From positions 1-30,059 of the forward strand of contig JAZQOE010000002.1 of NCBI GenBank assembly GCA_045627705.1: a stretch of 30,059 nt of DNA, written 5' to 3'. Origin of the DNA: JBMNHG01 sp045627705. GTDB lineage: Bacteria > Verrucomicrobiota > Kiritimatiellia > RFP12 > JBMNHG01. The notes under the pieces are model-generated. The model ran no database searches. It saw nothing but the letters and a program-made list of their open reading frames with translations, and was not told where the DNA came from. Both the position numbers and the translations under genes were made by a program. Below are positions 14,824 through 26,422 of this stretch, one piece after another (positions within the stretch are counted from its first letter, which is position 1; the number at the start of each line of letters is the position of its first letter).

Positions 14824-16206
14824 CTAGAAACTGGCGTTGAGTTCCCAACGTGCGAAGTATGCCGTTTCGTCGGTCGCGTAGTAGCTGCCGCTTGGGTCGA
14901 GGACCTCGGCGCGAAGCGTGGTCGCGATTTTGCCTCGGCCTACGGCGGTCCTGTCGAGCAGTGTCGCGGTAGCGTCGATTTCGTAGAGCCAGCCAATGTC
15001 CCGGCCGGTGCCGCCACCCTGGCCGTCATCCTCGGCCGCGAAGATCGGGCCGACCTGCGCGTTAGTCTTCCAGTTCTTGCCAAAGACAAAACCAAACTCA
15101 AGCGCGGGACGCACGACATTCGAGTAGTAGCAGATGCCGTACTGGGTATTCTGCGCCCACAGTGCGGAGAATTGCTCCCAGCGACCCCAGACAGGATTCC
15201 AGGCCTTGTCGGAATCTTCGTTGCCATCGTGTGTCTTGTCGCCCGAAAGGTAGTACGCGGAAAGTTTCGCCCAGGGTTTGAACGACTCGCCTTCCCAGTC
15301 GTAGCGGAGGGCGCCGTAGCCCATCGTCGCGGAGATGTCGGCGCCGGATGATTTTTCGCCAAATTGGTAGGCGGCCTCGATTTCGGCGGAGAGGGACTGG
15401 TTGAAACGCGGCTTCAGCAGTGCGCCCACAGTGTGCATGTCGCGTCCGGCCTCGACATCTCCGGCGGCATTGCGGGCGTCAGACTCGTGCTTGAAAATCC
15501 AGTACATGTCGGCAGGGAGCGCATCGAAAGTCCGGGAACGGTGATAGATGCCGCCACCGGCCTCGATTACACCGGTAAAGCCTGGACGAATCGTGTTGCG
15601 CCAGCGATCGTCCATCGTTGCGCCACCAGGGCCGCCATGATTGTCGCCGATGTTCGCGGCATCGTGGGCCGAATCGTAGATGCCAAGCAAATCCATAGTC
15701 TCGGTGTCGGAAAAGTGCAGGCGGACGAGGATCGAGTCGAAGTACTGCGTACGCGGGCCGTCGCAGTTGTTACCGTCCATGATCACGCGACCGGCGCCGT
15801 ACATGTCGGGACCAGCGAAATCCTGGCGGCCGATGCGGATATCGACGGGACTACCGGCGATTCCTGGGAGATCGAGGTAGAGGTTGTCCAAGAACACCTC
15901 GTCGGGGAACTCCCAATTCCTTGTGTTCGAGGAATGCTTGCCGGGATAGGCGCGAAATTCGTTGCCGATGCGGGCATGGATGCGGAAAGAGTCATTGCCG
16001 GTCGCGCACCAGACGCGAGTGCGGAACTTGAACCAGTCCATGTAGGTCGAGGCTTCGCCGGCTCCGGAATAGCCGCCGAGAGGGATGTCGTCCATCGACT
16101 CGTAGCGGATGCGAACATCGGCACCGGCATCAAAATCGAATGCGTCGTCAGCGCCGGCAAAAGCCGCGGCTGCGATTGCGAGGGCTGTTACAGGAAGAAA
16201 CTTCAT
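14824..16206 (-). CDS. Alginate-export-like outer-membrane beta-barrel protein
   Basis: The 460-residue product has a signal peptide (MKFLPVTALAIAAAAFAGA), then a succession of alternating amphipathic strands such as ADVRIRYES, FKFRTRVWCAT and FRIHARIGNEFRAY. The conserved IRIGRQDF motif of alginate-export-type barrels follows. The chain ends in WELNASF, whose terminal Phe is the BAM recognition signature of outer-membrane proteins. This supports a Gram-negative envelope. It probably lets oligosaccharides or other anionic solutes cross the outer membrane; the substrate is not shown by sequence. The start at 16206 was chosen for the signal peptide and a GGTGAG four bases before it; the longer frame lacks both. 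A 240-bp gap upstream should contain its promoter, but no convincing boxes were found. Confidence 0.82.
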   Translation of the reverse strand: MKFLPVTALAIAAAAFAGADDAFDFDAGADVRIRYESMDDIPLGGYSGAGEASTYMDWFKFRTRVWCATGNDSFRIHARIGNEFRAYPGKHSSNTRNWEFPDEVFLDNLYLDLPGIAGSPVDIRIGRQDFAGPDMYGAGRVIMDGNNCDGPRTQYFDSILVRLHFSDTETMDLLGIYDSAHDAANIGDNHGGPGGATMDDRWRNTIRPGFTGVIEAGGGIYHRSRTFDALPADMYWIFKHESDARNAAGDVEAGRDMHTVGALLKPRFNQSLSAEIEAAYQFGEKSSGADISATMGYGALRYDWEGESFKPWAKLSAYYLSGDKTHDGNEDSDKAWNPVWGRWEQFSALWAQNTQYGICYYSNVVRPALEFGFVFGKNWKTNAQVGPIFAAEDDGQGGGTGRDIGWLYEIDATATLLDRTAVGRGKIATTLRAEVLDPSGSYYATDETAYFARWELNASF

Positions 16207-16446
16207 AGTACTCACCGAGGTAGGAACGGCCAGTTTAATGTCACTGTTCCCCACACACCTGCTTTTGGGGTGGAGCCAGCACATGTGGATAAAAGAACGA
16301 ATCATCCCATGGCGAGATCCAAAGGCTTCACCCGAAGCGAGGGAAACAACCGCCATGACGAAAAGCGCGAGATATTATGTCAATCTGGATGTGCCTTGGC
16401 AATTGGAAAGGGACCCCACACTTATGCCCGAAAAGCCATTGTCGGC
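16207..16446. other. Intergenic region between cysNC and the porin gene
   Basis: This is the longest gene-free stretch, 240 bp. On the minus strand a TTGACA directly abuts TAATAT around 16380, and TTGCCA lies 19 bp before TAATAT. A weak promoter is therefore possible but not compelling. A CCCC/GGGG stem of only four to five pairs lies near 16249-16272. No terminator with a T-run follows cysNC and no small gene is evident. Confidence 0.4.
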
Positions 16447-18384
16447 CTATTCGGGAATCGAGAATGGGAGCAGCGACGCGACTGCTTCGTCAATCGACAA
16501 TTCAGTCGTATCGATGCGCAGTGCGGGCGACACTGGCGCTTCGTACGGCGCGGATATGCCTGTGAATCCCGATATCTCGCCCCGGCGCGCCTTGCGGTAA
16601 AGCCCCTTCGGATCGCGGGCCTCGCAGACGGAAAGCGGAGTATCGATGAAAACCTCGGTGAATCGGTCGTCGCCGATGATTGCGCGGGCGATCGCGCGAT
16701 CCTCCGCCGACGGCGAGATGAACGCCGTAATCACAAGTATGCCGGCATCGTTGAAAAGCGCGGCGACTTCCGCGGCGCGCCGCAGATTCTCGTGGCGGTC
16801 TTCATCGCTGAATCCAAGATCGCGGTTTAGCCCATGGCGAAGGTTGTCGCCATCGAGTACGACAGCCATGCGGCCTTCGTCGATCAAACGCTTCTCAAGC
16901 GCCTGCGCAATCGTGGACTTGCCCGAACCGCTCAGGCCCGTAAGCCAGATTGTGCCAGGGCGTACCCGCGTGACGGCGGCGCGCTGCTCCGCAGAGACAA
17001 GGCCGGACTCGCGGCGGATGTTGGCGGATACAGGTTTCGAGAGACGTGCGCGGGCGGTGCCAGAGACGGGGCCGACGAGACGCTGGATGATCATCGCGGC
17101 GCCGACCGTCGCATTGGTCACAGGGTCGATGAGAATCAACGCGCCAGTCGCGCGGTTGTGCTCGTAGGTATCCCAAAGCAATGGCGTGAAGGCTTCGATG
17201 TCAACGCGCGCGATATCGTTCAATCCGATTGCGGAGACATCGTCCTGGCGGTGCAGGGTGTCCGGATCAACGCGGTACAGCACGCGCGAAACCGTGGCGC
17301 GCGTGAGGCGCGTCGAATGCTTCACCACATACGGCGTTCCGACCTTGAGCGGGGAATCAGACATCCAGACAAGCATCGCCTCGATCTCGCGCGATACATG
17401 CGGGATGTTGTTCGGATGGCAAAGCAAGTCGCCGCGGCTGATGTCGATTTCGTCTTCGAGGCAGAGCGTGATGGACTGGCCCGCGACCGCGCGCTGGAGC
17501 CGTCCATCGAAGGTCTCGATAGATTTCACCCGCGAAGTCTTGCCGGACGGAAGCGCGACGATCTCATCGCCGACCGCTACCATGCCCGATGCGACCTGGC
17601 CGCAGAAACCGCGGAAATCCTGGTTGGGGCGATTCACGAGCTGGACCGGGTAGCGGAAGTCGATGAGGTTGCGGTCTCCGCCGATCTCGACATGCTCGAG
17701 ATGCGAAAGGAGCGAGACGCCCTTGTACCACGGCATGTTCTCCGAGCGATCCACGACGTTGTCGCCGCAAAGCGCGCTGAGCGGGATGTAGGTGATATCG
17801 GGGACGTTCAGTTTCGCGGAGAATGCGGCATAATCCGAGCGGATGCGCTCGAAGACCTCCTGCGACCAGCCCACGAGATCCATCTTGTTCACGGCGACAA
17901 CCACATGCGGGATGCCGAGAAGCGATGCGATGAAGCCGTGGCGCTTCGACTGCGTGACCACCCCGTGGCGAGCATCGACGAGGATGATCGCGAGATTGGC
18001 GGTCGATGCGCCCGTGGCCATGTTGCGCGTGTACTGGACATGCCCGGGGGTGTCAGCGATGATGAAGCGGCGGCGCGGCGTGGAAAAATAGCGGTACGCG
18101 ACATCGATCGTGATGCCCTGCTCGCGTTCGGACTTCAAGCCGTCGGTGAGAAGCGCGAGGTCGAGCGAGTCGCGGTTCAGGCGTTTTGAATCCGCGGTGG
18201 CGGCGGCGAGCTGGTCGTCGTAGATGCACTTGCAGTCGCGGAGAAGACGCCCGATGAGAGTGGACTTGCCGTCATCGACGCTGCCCGCTGTCGTAAAGCG
18301 GAGAAGATCGGCATTGCGATTCGATTCGAGAAGCGAGTCGAGCGCTGTTGAAGGGAGATCGGATGTGGAAGTAATCGCGCGCAT
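16447..18384 (-). CDS. cysNC: Bifunctional sulfate adenylyltransferase subunit 1 / adenylylsulfate kinase (CysN-CysC fusion)
   Basis: The 645-residue fusion has an EF-Tu-like GTPase half (about 25-440), with GSVDDGKST at 34-42, DTPGH at 111-115 and NKMD at 166-169. An APS kinase half follows (about 475-645), with P-loop GLSGSGKST at 483-491, DGDNLRHGLNRDLGF and FISPSAEDR. The GTPase drives ATP sulfurylase, and the kinase phosphorylates APS to PAPS for sulfate assimilation or for sulfation. The arrangement equals rhizobial NodQ. The catalytic partner CysD, usually encoded just upstream, is absent; here ftsW lies upstream. The start MRAITSTSDLP is 19 bp after the ftsW stop; the longer frame overlaps ftsW. 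The ribosome-binding site is weak. If PAPS is used for sulfated polymers, this would fit a neighbourhood of envelope genes, but that is inference. Confidence 0.93.
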   Translation of the reverse strand: MRAITSTSDLPSTALDSLLESNRNADLLRFTTAGSVDDGKSTLIGRLLRDCKCIYDDQLAAATADSKRLNRDSLDLALLTDGLKSEREQGITIDVAYRYFSTPRRRFIIADTPGHVQYTRNMATGASTANLAIILVDARHGVVTQSKRHGFIASLLGIPHVVVAVNKMDLVGWSQEVFERIRSDYAAFSAKLNVPDITYIPLSALCGDNVVDRSENMPWYKGVSLLSHLEHVEIGGDRNLIDFRYPVQLVNRPNQDFRGFCGQVASGMVAVGDEIVALPSGKTSRVKSIETFDGRLQRAVAGQSITLCLEDEIDISRGDLLCHPNNIPHVSREIEAMLVWMSDSPLKVGTPYVVKHSTRLTRATVSRVLYRVDPDTLHRQDDVSAIGLNDIARVDIEAFTPLLWDTYEHNRATGALILIDPVTNATVGAAMIIQRLVGPVSGTARARLSKPVSANIRRESGLVSAEQRAAVTRVRPGTIWLTGLSGSGKSTIAQALEKRLIDEGRMAVVLDGDNLRHGLNRDLGFSDEDRHENLRRAAEVAALFNDAGILVITAFISPSAEDRAIARAIIGDDRFTEVFIDTPLSVCEARDPKGLYRKARRGEISGFTGISAPYEAPVSPALRIDTTELSIDEAVASLLPFSIPE

Positions 18385-18403
18385 GGTTGTGACTTTTCTC
18401 TCG

Positions 18404-19618
18404 TCAGATGCGATGGATGTTGTTTTTGAAAAGCGGCCTGGGGGCATTTTCTTCATCGGGCGTCATCAGGGTAACGCGCCCGATATTGACAAGTATGCCG
18501 ACCAATATCCACGATGCGAGCAGGCTCGTACCGCCATAGGAAATGAACGGGAGCGCCATTCCCTTCGCTGGGAGGCAGCCTGTGTTCACGCCGAAGTTGA
18601 CGCCCGCCTGGGTGATCAGCATGAGCGTAAGGCCAAAGGCCAAAAGACGCCCGAACCTATCATGCGCCGCGCGTGAAATGCAGATTCCGGAAACCAGCAT
18701 CACAAGGAATACTGCTATCACCATCACCATCGCGACAAAGCCGAATTCCTCGCCGGCAATGGCGATCACGCAGTCGGTGTGCGCTTCGGGAAGATAGGCG
18801 AGCTTCTGCATGCTATTGCCGAAACCGACGCCGAAGAGGCCGCCGTTCTTGAATGCGGCAATCGCCTGGAGCTGCTGGTACGCCTCCCTGTCGGCGTACA
18901 ATTCCGGGTGGAGGAACGCAAGGATACGGCCACCGCGGACAGGGTCGTGCATCAAGGCGATGCCACCTGCAAGTCCAAGGCAAGCGGACGCGGGGAAGAG
19001 GATTTTCTTTGGGGCGCCACCGACCGTCATGACAGCGAAAGTCACAGCCCCTACAAGCATGCAGCTTCCAATGTCCGGCTCCGTGCCCAAAAGCAAAAGC
19101 ATGACCCCACACCATGCCCCCGGAATCAACAGGCCATAGGTGAATGTCCTGGACAGGCGCGACTGCCAATCGAACCATTTCGCAAGCACTATGACGTAAC
19201 CGACCTTCGCGAATTCGGAAGGCTGGATATTCATCAGCTTGAGATTGATCCACCTGCGGCTGCCATTGATTCTCAAGCCTATGCCGGGAATAAGCACGAG
19301 AGCCAGCGAAACAACTGCGAATATCCCGATGGCTATGACGACACCGTCCCGCTTCAGGAGGCGATAGTGCGAAAATGGAGCGTACGCCACTATGGCCATT
19401 ACCGCCAGCGCTATGAGGAACCAAATAACCTGCAAAACCACGAACTTGTATGGACGGCTCGAACTTACCTCGAAAATGCTCGCGCTGCCAATTGACATGA
19501 AGCCAAAGACCGTCAAGAGGAATGGACAAAGGAAAAGCGCGGACACCGCTGACCGCAGCGAGAAAAGACGGTGGAAAAATGATTCACCCGTTTCGTCCGA
19601 ATTACCCGAACCTGACAT
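18404..19618 (-). CDS. ftsW: FtsW/RodA/SpoVE-family peptidoglycan polymerase, probably FtsW
   Basis: The 404-residue protein with about ten membrane helices carries the SEDS-family hallmarks: RRWINLKLMNIQPSEFAK, TEPDIGSCML, AYLPEAHTDCVIAIAGEEFG and MALPFISYGGTSLL. SEDS proteins polymerise glycan strands from lipid II together with a class B penicillin-binding protein. FtsW acts in division and RodA in elongation. Position in a murD-lysM-ftsW series favours FtsW. The start at 19618 is preceded by AGGA eight bases upstream; a TTG seven codons earlier is less likely. Only about 30 bp separate this start from an intrinsic terminator, so expression may depend on read-through from lysM. No murG follows as in typical dcw clusters; cysNC does. 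Confidence 0.9.
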   Translation of the reverse strand: MSGSGNSDETGESFFHRLFSLRSAVSALFLCPFLLTVFGFMSIGSASIFEVSSSRPYKFVVLQVIWFLIALAVMAIVAYAPFSHYRLLKRDGVVIAIGIFAVVSLALVLIPGIGLRINGSRRWINLKLMNIQPSEFAKVGYVIVLAKWFDWQSRLSRTFTYGLLIPGAWCGVMLLLLGTEPDIGSCMLVGAVTFAVMTVGGAPKKILFPASACLGLAGGIALMHDPVRGGRILAFLHPELYADREAYQQLQAIAAFKNGGLFGVGFGNSMQKLAYLPEAHTDCVIAIAGEEFGFVAMVMVIAVFLVMLVSGICISRAAHDRFGRLLAFGLTLMLITQAGVNFGVNTGCLPAKGMALPFISYGGTSLLASWILVGILVNIGRVTLMTPDEENAPRPLFKNNIHRI

Positions 19619-19647
19619 TTTGAATATCCTGGCAGACAAGACCTGGC

Positions 19648-19691
19648 AAAGAAAACGGCCGCGCCACGTGACAACCGCCAGTGGCGCGACC
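19648..19691 (-). terminator. Intrinsic terminator between the LysM lipoprotein gene and ftsW
   Basis: On the minus strand GGTCGCGCCAC (19691-19681) pairs with GTGGCGCGGCC (19667-19657), 11 bp with one T-G wobble, around a 13-nt loop. GTTTTCTTT follows. This is a good Rho-independent terminator placed 25 bp after the lysM stop and about 30 bp before the ftsW start. Confidence 0.7.
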
Positions 19692-19716
19692 GCAAGAATT
19701 CAAATCCGCCGCCACA

Positions 19717-20745
19717 TCAATCGCGCGGTGGAATCTTGAGAATGTCGCCTTCCTTGATCTGCGTATTGCCAAGGTTGTTGTAGTTCTTGATTTCCTCGGG
19801 GCTGATACCCCAGCGAATCGCAAGGCTGAGAATATCCTCGCCGGCCACGACCGTATGGGTCTCGCCATCGGCGGCGGGAGCAGCGGGAGTGATTGAAACG
19901 GCTGGGACGTCGATAACTTGGGGGACATCGGCGACCGGAGCCAGTGGTGTCGCTTGAACCGACGGCGGCAGCTCAACGGGCTGTGGTGGCGTCGGCAACG
20001 CAACGGGCTGTGGTGGCGGAGGAGGAGGCAGGGCAGTCTCGGTCGCGGTTGTCTTGGAGGCCGCCTTATTGGTCTCAATTGCCTTGGTTTCAGTCTTCTT
20101 GGCCTCGGCTGCCTTGCCGGGGATGACGAGTTTCTGGCCGACATTGATCCTGTCGCTCGTCAGGCCGTTGGCAGCCTTGAGATCGGCGACCTTCACGCCA
20201 TGCTGCTTCGCGATTCGCCCGAGGATATCGCCCTTCTGGACGATGTATGTGCCAGCCTCCGCCTTCGAAGCCGCCACCTTGGTTGACTTGGCGGCACTCT
20301 TGGCGGGAATCACAAGGGCCTGGCCGATCTTGAGCTTGTTGAGATCCTTGCCGGGATTCGCCGCCTTGAGAGCGGAAAGCGTCACGCCATGCTGCTTGGC
20401 AATGCGTCCGGCGATATCACCCTTCTGGACAATGTACGAACCCGCGGGAGCGCTGCCGGCGCCGGCCTTCCTCGCCGTGGCCTTTTCCGAGACCTCGCCG
20501 TGGGAGATGTACCACGGAGTCTCCTTGACCGCCGGGGCGGGCGCATGGATCGTGGCCTTGACAGGCTCCGCATCAAGCAACGGCGGCGCTGGACGCACTC
20601 CGCTATTCTCTTCCGCCACGGCAGGAGTCGAAGTCGCACGATTGGCGCTGCGATCACTATGAATGGTACGGCAGCCAGCGAGGCAGAGACCCGCCGCCAC
20701 TGTCGCGCACATCGTTAAACCAGTCTTAAACTGAACACTGCTCAT
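19717..20745 (-). CDS. Lipoprotein with three LysM domains
   Basis: The 342-residue protein starts with a lipoprotein signal, MSSVQFKTGLTMCATVAAGLCLAGC, with lipobox LAGC and Cys25 as the lipidated residue. LysM domains lie at about 103-147, 167-209 and 297-340; the first two are near copies (YIVQKGDI-x-GRIAKQHGV). A Lys/Thr/Ala-rich stretch followed by a Pro-rich linker (239-262) separates the third. LysM domains bind the N-acetylglucosamine part of peptidoglycan. No hydrolase or peptidase domain is present, so it is probably a tether or a recruiter of other factors. The start ATG overlaps the murD stop as ATGA, suggesting translational coupling; the longer frame upstream is a shadow of murD. 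Its place between murD and ftsW points to a role in wall synthesis or division. Confidence 0.9.
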   Translation of the reverse strand: MSSVQFKTGLTMCATVAAGLCLAGCRTIHSDRSANRATSTPAVAEENSGVRPAPPLLDAEPVKATIHAPAPAVKETPWYISHGEVSEKATARKAGAGSAPAGSYIVQKGDIAGRIAKQHGVTLSALKAANPGKDLNKLKIGQALVIPAKSAAKSTKVAASKAEAGTYIVQKGDILGRIAKQHGVKVADLKAANGLTSDRINVGQKLVIPGKAAEAKKTETKAIETNKAASKTTATETALPPPPPPQPVALPTPPQPVELPPSVQATPLAPVADVPQVIDVPAVSITPAAPAADGETHTVVAGEDILSLAIRWGISPEEIKNYNNLGNTQIKEGDILKIPPRD

Positions 20746-22148
20746 TTGCCTGCCTTGTCCCCGTCCGCTTCTTCGGACGGAATCCGCGAGCGCACTTCTT
20801 TTGCGAAGACTTCGCCGCGTTGTTTGTATCCACTGAACTGATCGAAACTCGCACATCCCGGAGAAAGCAGGACGACCTCGCCCGCCATCGCATCGCCGGA
20901 AGCCATGCGCACCGCCTCGCCCATCGTGCCGCATTCGACACATTCGACGAAGGGAGACCAGGCCGCGAAAATGCGCTCCGAAGATTCACCGATAAGATAA
21001 ACTTTTTCGACCCTGTTTGTCAGCAATTCTTTTAGGCAGCAAAGATCGAATTCCTTAAGCTGCCCGCCAGCGATCAAACGTACTGGTTCGCTGGTCATCT
21101 CCAATGCCGCGCCGACAGCCGCCAGGCTCGTCGCCTTCGAGTCGTCGATAAAGGTCACGCCGCCGATTTCCGCCACGTGCTGCATGCGATGGGGAAGCGG
21201 TGAAAAGGCGCGGAAGGCATGGGCGATTGCGGCGGAATCAAGCCCGCACGCATCAAGCGCGCCAGCCGCGGCGGCGGCCGCAAGGCCGAGGATAGGGTTG
21301 TCGAACCATGTCCCCGCAAAGTCCACAAAAAACGGCGCGCCGTTTTTTCCGCGCCCCTCGATGCGTCCGGGCGAATAGCGCCAATCGGCATTCGCGCCGG
21401 TGCCGAAGCGCAATACGCGCACGCCTTCCGGAATCTCATCCCGCGCGATCCCGAAATCTTCGGGGATAAGCGCAGTGTCGCCCTCGCGCATTTTCGCGAA
21501 CATGCGCATCTTCATGGCGCGATACGTTTCCATCGATCCATGGCGGTCAAGATGATCCGCCTGCAGGTTGAGAAGTATCGCGACGTCAGGACGGAAGTCT
21601 TCGACCAGCTCCATCTGGAACGAGCTGACCTCGTTCACCGCCCATGCGAGGCTGGGCTTGTCGAGCGCGAGCCCTGAAAGCGGCACGCCGTAGTTGCCGG
21701 CTGGTTCCGCGGGCAATCCGGCCGCGGAGAGCGCTTCCGCGCACAGCTTCACAAGCGAGCTTTTGCCCTTGCTGCCGGTGATGGCGAACATGCGCGAAGG
21801 CCATGCGGCCGCGGCGAGTTCCTGCTCGCCGACAACGCGCGCGCAACGCATCTTCGCCTGCGCCACCCACGGGTGGCCGCATGGGATTGCGGGATTCACG
21901 ACGCACAGTTCGAAGTCGCCATCTGGAAGCGCGGCATCACGCGCAACGCCCGCGATGACTTCGATGCCGAATGGGACAAGTCGCGCGGCGATGTCCGCGA
22001 GTTTCGCGGCAGGCGCGCCATCCACAAGCGTCACGCGCCATTCGCGGCTCAACAGCAAGCGCGTGGAATCAAGGCCGCTCCGGCCTGCCCCCAGCACAAG
22101 CGCCCGCCTGTGGGCCGATCCCATTTCATCAAGCCAATACTCGTTCAT
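20742..22148 (-). CDS. murD: UDP-N-acetylmuramoyl-L-alanine--D-glutamate ligase
   Basis: This 468-residue cytoplasmic ligase adds D-glutamate to UDP-MurNAc-L-Ala in peptidoglycan precursor synthesis. Visible landmarks are the N-terminal nucleotide-binding ALVLGAGRSGLDS, the ATP loop ITGSKGKSSLV, EVSSFQMELVEDFRPD, NLQADHLDRHGSMETY, PHRMQHV with FIDDSKATS, and LLSPGCASFDQFSGYKQRG. The P-loop is GSKGKSS where MurD normally has G[ST]NGKST, a mild departure. A 22-bp perfect palindrome lies within the gene at 21327-21348 and encodes about seven residues (KNGAPFF) in frame, in a probable surface loop of the central domain. The gene lies 18 bp after the SNF2 gene and overlaps the LysM lipoprotein gene by four bases. 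Confidence 0.93.
   Translation of the reverse strand: MNEYWLDEMGSAHRRALVLGAGRSGLDSTRLLLSREWRVTLVDGAPAAKLADIAARLVPFGIEVIAGVARDAALPDGDFELCVVNPAIPCGHPWVAQAKMRCARVVGEQELAAAAWPSRMFAITGSKGKSSLVKLCAEALSAAGLPAEPAGNYGVPLSGLALDKPSLAWAVNEVSSFQMELVEDFRPDVAILLNLQADHLDRHGSMETYRAMKMRMFAKMREGDTALIPEDFGIARDEIPEGVRVLRFGTGANADWRYSPGRIEGRGKNGAPFFVDFAGTWFDNPILGLAAAAAAGALDACGLDSAAIAHAFRAFSPLPHRMQHVAEIGGVTFIDDSKATSLAAVGAALEMTSEPVRLIAGGQLKEFDLCCLKELLTNRVEKVYLIGESSERIFAAWSPFVECVECGTMGEAVRMASGDAMAGEVVLLSPGCASFDQFSGYKQRGEVFAKEVRSRIPSEEADGDKAGK
21327..21348. repeat. Perfect 22-bp terminator-like palindrome inside murD
   Basis: Six As, CGGCGCGCCG and six Ts form a perfect palindrome. In RNA it would fold into a GC-capped hairpin with a trailing U6 on either strand. 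It is translated in frame as part of murD. The sequence A8-CGGCGCG at the right window edge (30044-30059) looks like the start of another copy after the glycosyltransferase gene, and a related form flanks the hairpin at 6331-6371. Confidence 0.7.
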
Positions 22149-22166
22149 CGAAATTCCAAATCAAAA

Positions 22167-25364
<3,198 letters not shown>

Positions 25365-25387
25365 CGCCCGGACATCAAAAGTGAGGA

Positions 25388-25948
25388 CTACAACTCGCTC
25401 AAATCAATGCGGATGGTGCGCCCCTTGGCGGCGGCGATTTCCTCTTCCGACGCCTGGACCGCGCTCAAAGCCTGGCTTGTACCGGGATCGGACTCGCGCG
25501 GGATTATCACCGCCGCCCCGCATCCGGGACATTCCGACGACGTTCCTGCCATTTCCGCAGGCGCCTCGATCTCCTGTCCGCAAGTCTTGCAGAGGAACGA
25601 GATGAATTCGCCTGCGGTCGCCGCAGACATCGCGGCGCGCTGCGATTTGTTTGGAAACGGCACTGTGAAGGCGCGATGGCACGCAGGGCAGTCCGCGGCC
25701 TGTCCGGCGCAATCTTCGGGGACCTCGATCACGGAAGCGCAGTACGGGCACTTGAACGAGAATATCGGCGCAGTGGTCGGCCCGACATTCGACAGGCCGC
25801 ACATCCCAAGCACGTCAACGCCGTTTGCGGCCTCGCGCGCGGCGATCTCGGCAAGCGCATCGAGAATCTGCTCGACACGCTGATTCGACACCTTCGCGAT
25901 ATCGGAAAGTTCCTTCAGAAGTTTGGCTTTTGTGAATGCGGCGCTCAT
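25388..25948 (-). CDS. HU-like N-terminal domain fused to two zinc ribbons
   Basis: The 186-residue protein starts with a stretch (about 1-55) resembling the helical half of bacterial HU/IHF histones: FTKAKLLKELSDIAKV, VEQILDALAEIAAREAANG, then VDVLGMCGLSNV in place of the HU 'VxLxGFGxF' strand. The DNA-gripping beta-arm is absent. Two zinc ribbons follow: Cys67/Cys70/Cys87/Cys90 (CPYC and CPAC) and Cys120/Cys123/Cys140/Cys143 (CKTC and CPGC). Both contain the 'AG-x(4-5)-CPxC' pattern common in planctomycete and verrucomicrobial zinc ribbons. The end is GRTIRIDLSEL. It probably binds nucleic acid or a nucleoid partner. AGGA nine bases before the ATG supports the start. Its position just upstream of the SNF2 gene suggests a common DNA-related task. 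Confidence 0.8.
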   Translation of the reverse strand: MSAAFTKAKLLKELSDIAKVSNQRVEQILDALAEIAAREAANGVDVLGMCGLSNVGPTTAPIFSFKCPYCASVIEVPEDCAGQAADCPACHRAFTVPFPNKSQRAAMSAATAGEFISFLCKTCGQEIEAPAEMAGTSSECPGCGAAVIIPRESDPGTSQALSAVQASEEEIAAAKGRTIRIDLSEL

Positions 25949-25986
25949 CGTTGCAATCCTGGAACCATTGGCGAATCACGCGACCG

Positions 25987-26397
25987 CTACCGGCCAATCA
26001 GCCGCGCCTGCATCTTCCGCATTCCATCGGGCTCGGCATACTTGCCAGGCTCCCACTTCGCTGGATGGTCGTTCCAGCGCGGAATAACGTGGAAATGCAC
26101 GTGCGGCACGGTCTGTGTCGCGCACTTGCCGTTGTTCTGCATCACGTTGAAACCATTGCACGGAAGCTTTTCGCGCAGGAGTTTCGCGACGTTGCGGACC
26201 GAGGGAAGAATCTTCGCGAGAAGGTCGTCGGGCATGTCGAGAAGCGTCGCGGCATGGAACCTTGGGACAACGAGAGTATGCCCTTCCTCGAACGGCGCGA
26301 GGTCGAGGAAAGCCACGCAGAGGTCGTCTTCGTACACGCGACACGACGGGATTTCGCCGTCGATGATCTTGCAGAAGATGCAGTTTGGATCGGTCAT
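25987..26397 (-). CDS. HIT-family nucleotide hydrolase
   Basis: The 136-residue protein has the histidine triad HVHFHVIPRW in its C-terminal half and the N-terminal CIFCKIIDGEIPS typical of HINT/HinT-like enzymes. These hydrolyse nucleoside phosphoramidates or related AMP conjugates. Length agrees with the family. The start at 26397 is preferred because GGAGG lies eight bases before it. An ATG two codons upstream would be only two bases from that site, and the much longer frame runs into purB. It lies 25 bp after purB, which is sensible for a purine nucleotide enzyme, and 38 bp before the HU-like gene. Confidence 0.92.
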   Translation of the reverse strand: MTDPNCIFCKIIDGEIPSCRVYEDDLCVAFLDLAPFEEGHTLVVPRFHAATLLDMPDDLLAKILPSVRNVAKLLREKLPCNGFNVMQNNGKCATQTVPHVHFHVIPRWNDHPAKWEPGKYAEPDGMRKMQARLIGR

Positions 26398-26422
26398 GTT
26401 CATGTCCTCCGAAAATGAAAGG

